From: Betaproteobacteria bacterium | Lineage (GTDB): Bacteria > Pseudomonadota > Gammaproteobacteria > Burkholderiales > SG8-39 | Assembly (NCBI GenBank): GCA_029865405.1 | Contig: JAOUGZ010000111.1 | Span: forward strand, 1 to 7,800 | Direction of reading: 5' to 3' | DNA: 7,800 bases | Part shown: positions 6,034-7,800 of the stretch, piece by piece | How positions within the stretch are numbered: position 1 is the first letter of the stretch | Layout of the letters: each line of letters starts with the position of its first letter | Position numbers and translations under genes: made by a program | The notes under the pieces: model-generated | Told to the model about the DNA's origin: nothing | The model's input: only the letters and a program-made list of their open reading frames with translations | Databases searched by the model: none

Positions 6034-7800
6034 GTGTCAGGGAATTCTCCGCAAAAGACGCTCCTGCTCGTCGACGGCTCGTCCTACCTGTACCGGGCGT
6101 TTCACGCGCTGCCCGAACTGCAGAGTCCGGGCGGCGAGCCGACCGGCGCCATCCGCGGCGTCCTGAGCATGCTAAGGCGGCTGGCGGAGGACTACAAGGC
6201 CGAGTCGCTCGCCTGCGTGTTCGACGCCAAGGGCCCTACGTTCCGCGATGCACTCTATCCGCAGTACAAGGCGAACCGGGCGTCGATGCCCGAGCCGCTC
6301 GCGGCGCAGATCGAGCCGCTGAAGGAAGCGGTGGCCGCGCTCGGCTGGCCGGTGCTGGCGGTCGACGGCGTCGAGGCCGACGACGTCATCGCCACGCTCG
6401 CCGCCGAGGCCACGCAGCGCGGCTGGCGCACCGTGATCTCCACCGGCGACAAGGACCTGGCGCAGCTCGTCGACGAGCACGTGACCTTGGTCAACACGAT
6501 GTCGAACGAGACGCTCGATGTGGCCGGCGTGAAGCAGAAGTTCGGTGTGGCGCCGGAGAGAATCGTAGATTACCTCGCGCTCACCGGCGACGCCGTGGAC
6601 AACGTGCCCGGCGTCGACAAGGTCGGCCCGAAGACCGCCGCCAAGTGGATCCAGCAATACGGCTCGCTCGATGAGGTCATGCGCCACGCCGGCGACATCG
6701 GCGGCGCGGTCGGCGCGAATCTGCAGAAAGCGCTCGACTGGCTGCCCCGGGGACGCGAGCTGCTCACCGTGAAGCGTGATGTCGCGCTGCCGCTCAGGCT
6801 CGAGGACCTGGGCGCCGCGCCCGATCTCGAGAAACAGCGCGCGCTCTACGAGCGATTCGGCTTTCGCACCTGGCTCGCCGAGCTCGGCGGCAAGGCCGCG
6901 AGCGCGCCGGTGCCGGCATCCACCCAGCCGGCGCAGCCCGGGCGCCGCGCGTACGTCATGCTCGGCGACGAAGCCGCGCTCAAGCATTGGCTGGATGAGA
7001 TGGCGCAGGCGGAGCTCGTCGGCTTCGACACCGAAACCACGGGCCTCGAGCCGATGGCGGCGCAGCTGGTGGGCATGTCCTTCGCCTTCGGCGAGCGCGC
7101 CGCATACCTGCCGCTCGCGCACCAGTACCCGGGCGCGCCGGATCAGTTGGGCGTCGAGCGCGCCTTGCGGCTGCTCAAGCCCTGGCTGGAAAGCGCCGGC
7201 CGCCGCAAGGTCGGGCAGAACCTGAAGTTCGACGCACACGTGCTGGCCAACCATGGCGTCGCGCTCGCCGGCATCGCCCACGACACGCTGCTCGAGTCCT
7301 ACGTGCTCGAGGTGCACGAGCGCCACGACCTCGATTCGCTGTCGCAGCGCCACCTGGGCTGGAAGACGATTTCCTACGACGAAGTCACCGGCAAGGGCGC
7401 CGCGCGCATCCCCTTTGCCGCCGTCAGCGTGGAACGCGCCACCGAGTACGCCGCCGAAGACGCCGACTGCGCGCTCGCCGTGCACGCCGCGCTGTACCCG
7501 AAGATCGCCGCCGAGGAAAAGCTCAGGCGCGTCTACGAGACGATCGAGCTGCCGGTGATGCCGGTGCTCCTGAGAATGGAGCGAAACGGCGTGCTGCTCG
7601 ATCGCGAAAAGCTCGAGGCGCAGAGCCACGAGCTGGGCAGGGAGATGCTCGAGCTCGAGCAGAAGGCCTACGGCGCCGCGGGCCAGCCCTTCAACCTCAA
7701 TTCCCCCAAGCAGATCCAGGAAATCCTGTTCGAGCGGCAGAAGCTCCCGGTGAAGAAGAAGACCCCCTCGGGCCAGCCGTCGACCGACGAGGACGTACTC
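6034..7800 (+). CDS. polA: DNA polymerase I, N-terminal 589 residues (3' end outside window)
   Basis: This is the repair and Okazaki-fragment-processing polymerase. The 5' nuclease domain is complete. Its acidic residues D14, D64, E114, D116, D117, D139, D141, D186 and D189 match the E. coli Pol I set with a constant +1 offset, and a helix-hairpin-helix GVDKVGPKTAA follows. The 3'-5' exonuclease domain keeps all motifs: D332/E334 (DTET), N396-D400 (NLKFD) and Y472-D476 (YAAED), so proofreading should be active. The polymerase domain begins near residue 510 (ELPVMPVLLRMERNGVLLD). The window ends before polymerase motifs A, B and C; family members are about 900-930 residues. The GTG at 6034 was chosen from the residue alignment. 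The frame stays open upstream, and TTG at 6025 is an alternative that would overlap the LOG start. No strong Shine-Dalgarno is visible. Confidence 0.96.
   Translation, partial: MSGNSPQKTLLLVDGSSYLYRAFHALPELQSPGGEPTGAIRGVLSMLRRLAEDYKAESLACVFDAKGPTFRDALYPQYKANRASMPEPLAAQIEPLKEAVAALGWPVLAVDGVEADDVIATLAAEATQRGWRTVISTGDKDLAQLVDEHVTLVNTMSNETLDVAGVKQKFGVAPERIVDYLALTGDAVDNVPGVDKVGPKTAAKWIQQYGSLDEVMRHAGDIGGAVGANLQKALDWLPRGRELLTVKRDVALPLRLEDLGAAPDLEKQRALYERFGFRTWLAELGGKAASAPVPASTQPAQPGRRAYVMLGDEAALKHWLDEMAQAELVGFDTETTGLEPMAAQLVGMSFAFGERAAYLPLAHQYPGAPDQLGVERALRLLKPWLESAGRRKVGQNLKFDAHVLANHGVALAGIAHDTLLESYVLEVHERHDLDSLSQRHLGWKTISYDEVTGKGAARIPFAAVSVERATEYAAEDADCALAVHAALYPKIAAEEKLRRVYETIELPVMPVLLRMERNGVLLDREKLEAQSHELGREMLELEQKAYGAAGQPFNLNSPKQIQEILFERQKLPVKKKTPSGQPSTDEDVL
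6169..6197 (-). promoter_or_regulatory. Candidate sigma70-like promoter for the LOG-thrB direction, inside polA
   Basis: On the minus strand, TTGTAG (6197-6192), a 17-base spacer and TAGCAT (6174-6169) form a plausible but weak promoter about 135 bases before the LOG ATG. The -10 box overlaps a CTA-AGG codon pair in polA. Both codons are disfavoured in such a GC-rich gene, which hints that the DNA may be kept for another reason. The match is only 3/6 and 4/6 to consensus. Confidence 0.27.

Noticed and set aside
5286..6674. A 462-codon plus-strand open frame across LOG and the start of polA
   Set aside because: It is antisense to LOG and then out of frame with polA. The N-terminal part is a shadow and the rest is an Arg/Ala-rich frame of polA DNA.
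6172..7629. A 485-codon minus-strand open frame opposite polA
   Set aside because: It is codon-aligned antisense to polA and ends at the rare CTA codon in polA. Its composition is low-complexity and without domains.
7646..7661. A 16-bp palindrome TGCTCGAGCTCGAGCA in polA
   Set aside because: It arises from repeated Leu-Glu codons (CTCGAG) in a helical stretch and is short enough to be expected from codon choice.

Overview
The window is a gene-dense, GC-rich stretch of chromosome (roughly 70% GC by eye). It most resembles a betaproteobacterium (Burkholderiales, Rhodocyclales or a relative). I infer this from the protein families, especially a DUF3683-type FAD/Fe-S fusion protein and a BPSS1780-type membrane protein beside an APH-like homoserine kinase and polA. 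I see no mobile element, CRISPR array, tRNA, rRNA or phage gene.

Layout, read outward from the divergence point near 6033. Four genes run leftward on the minus strand. The first is a LOG-family phosphoribohydrolase-like protein (6032-5316). Next comes homoserine kinase thrB (5280-4324, TTG start), then a six-helix BPSS1780-family membrane protein (4327-3542, GTG start overlapping the thrB stop). Last is a very large fused FAD-linked dehydrogenase/iron-sulfur oxidoreductase (3540 to the left edge, C-terminus missing). Rightward on the plus strand runs polA, DNA polymerase I (6034 to the right edge). It covers the 5' nuclease domain, the complete 3'-5' exonuclease domain and the start of the polymerase domain.

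The leftward genes are packed tightly: 35 bp between LOG and thrB, a 4-bp GTGA overlap between thrB and the membrane gene, and one base between the membrane gene and the oxidoreductase. At least the last three probably form one translationally coupled operon. Apart from thrB (threonine synthesis) and polA (replication and repair), the substrates are uncertain. The oxidoreductase is built like a D-2-hydroxyacid dehydrogenase (GlcD plus GlcF, or YdiJ-like) that feeds electrons through two [4Fe-4S] clusters to a heterodisulfide-reductase-like CCG module. Its membrane-protein neighbour may be a partner, but that is inference.

The window is mostly ordinary core genome, and I do not see a convincing undescribed system. 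The points most worth a second look are: LOG and polA start codons one base apart, with candidate promoters inside each other's coding sequence; a perfect 28-bp palindrome inside thrB; a seven-codon minicistron ending one base before the thrB TTG start; and the coupling of an orphan membrane protein to a giant redox enzyme. Very long antisense reading frames opposite every gene are best explained by codon usage.
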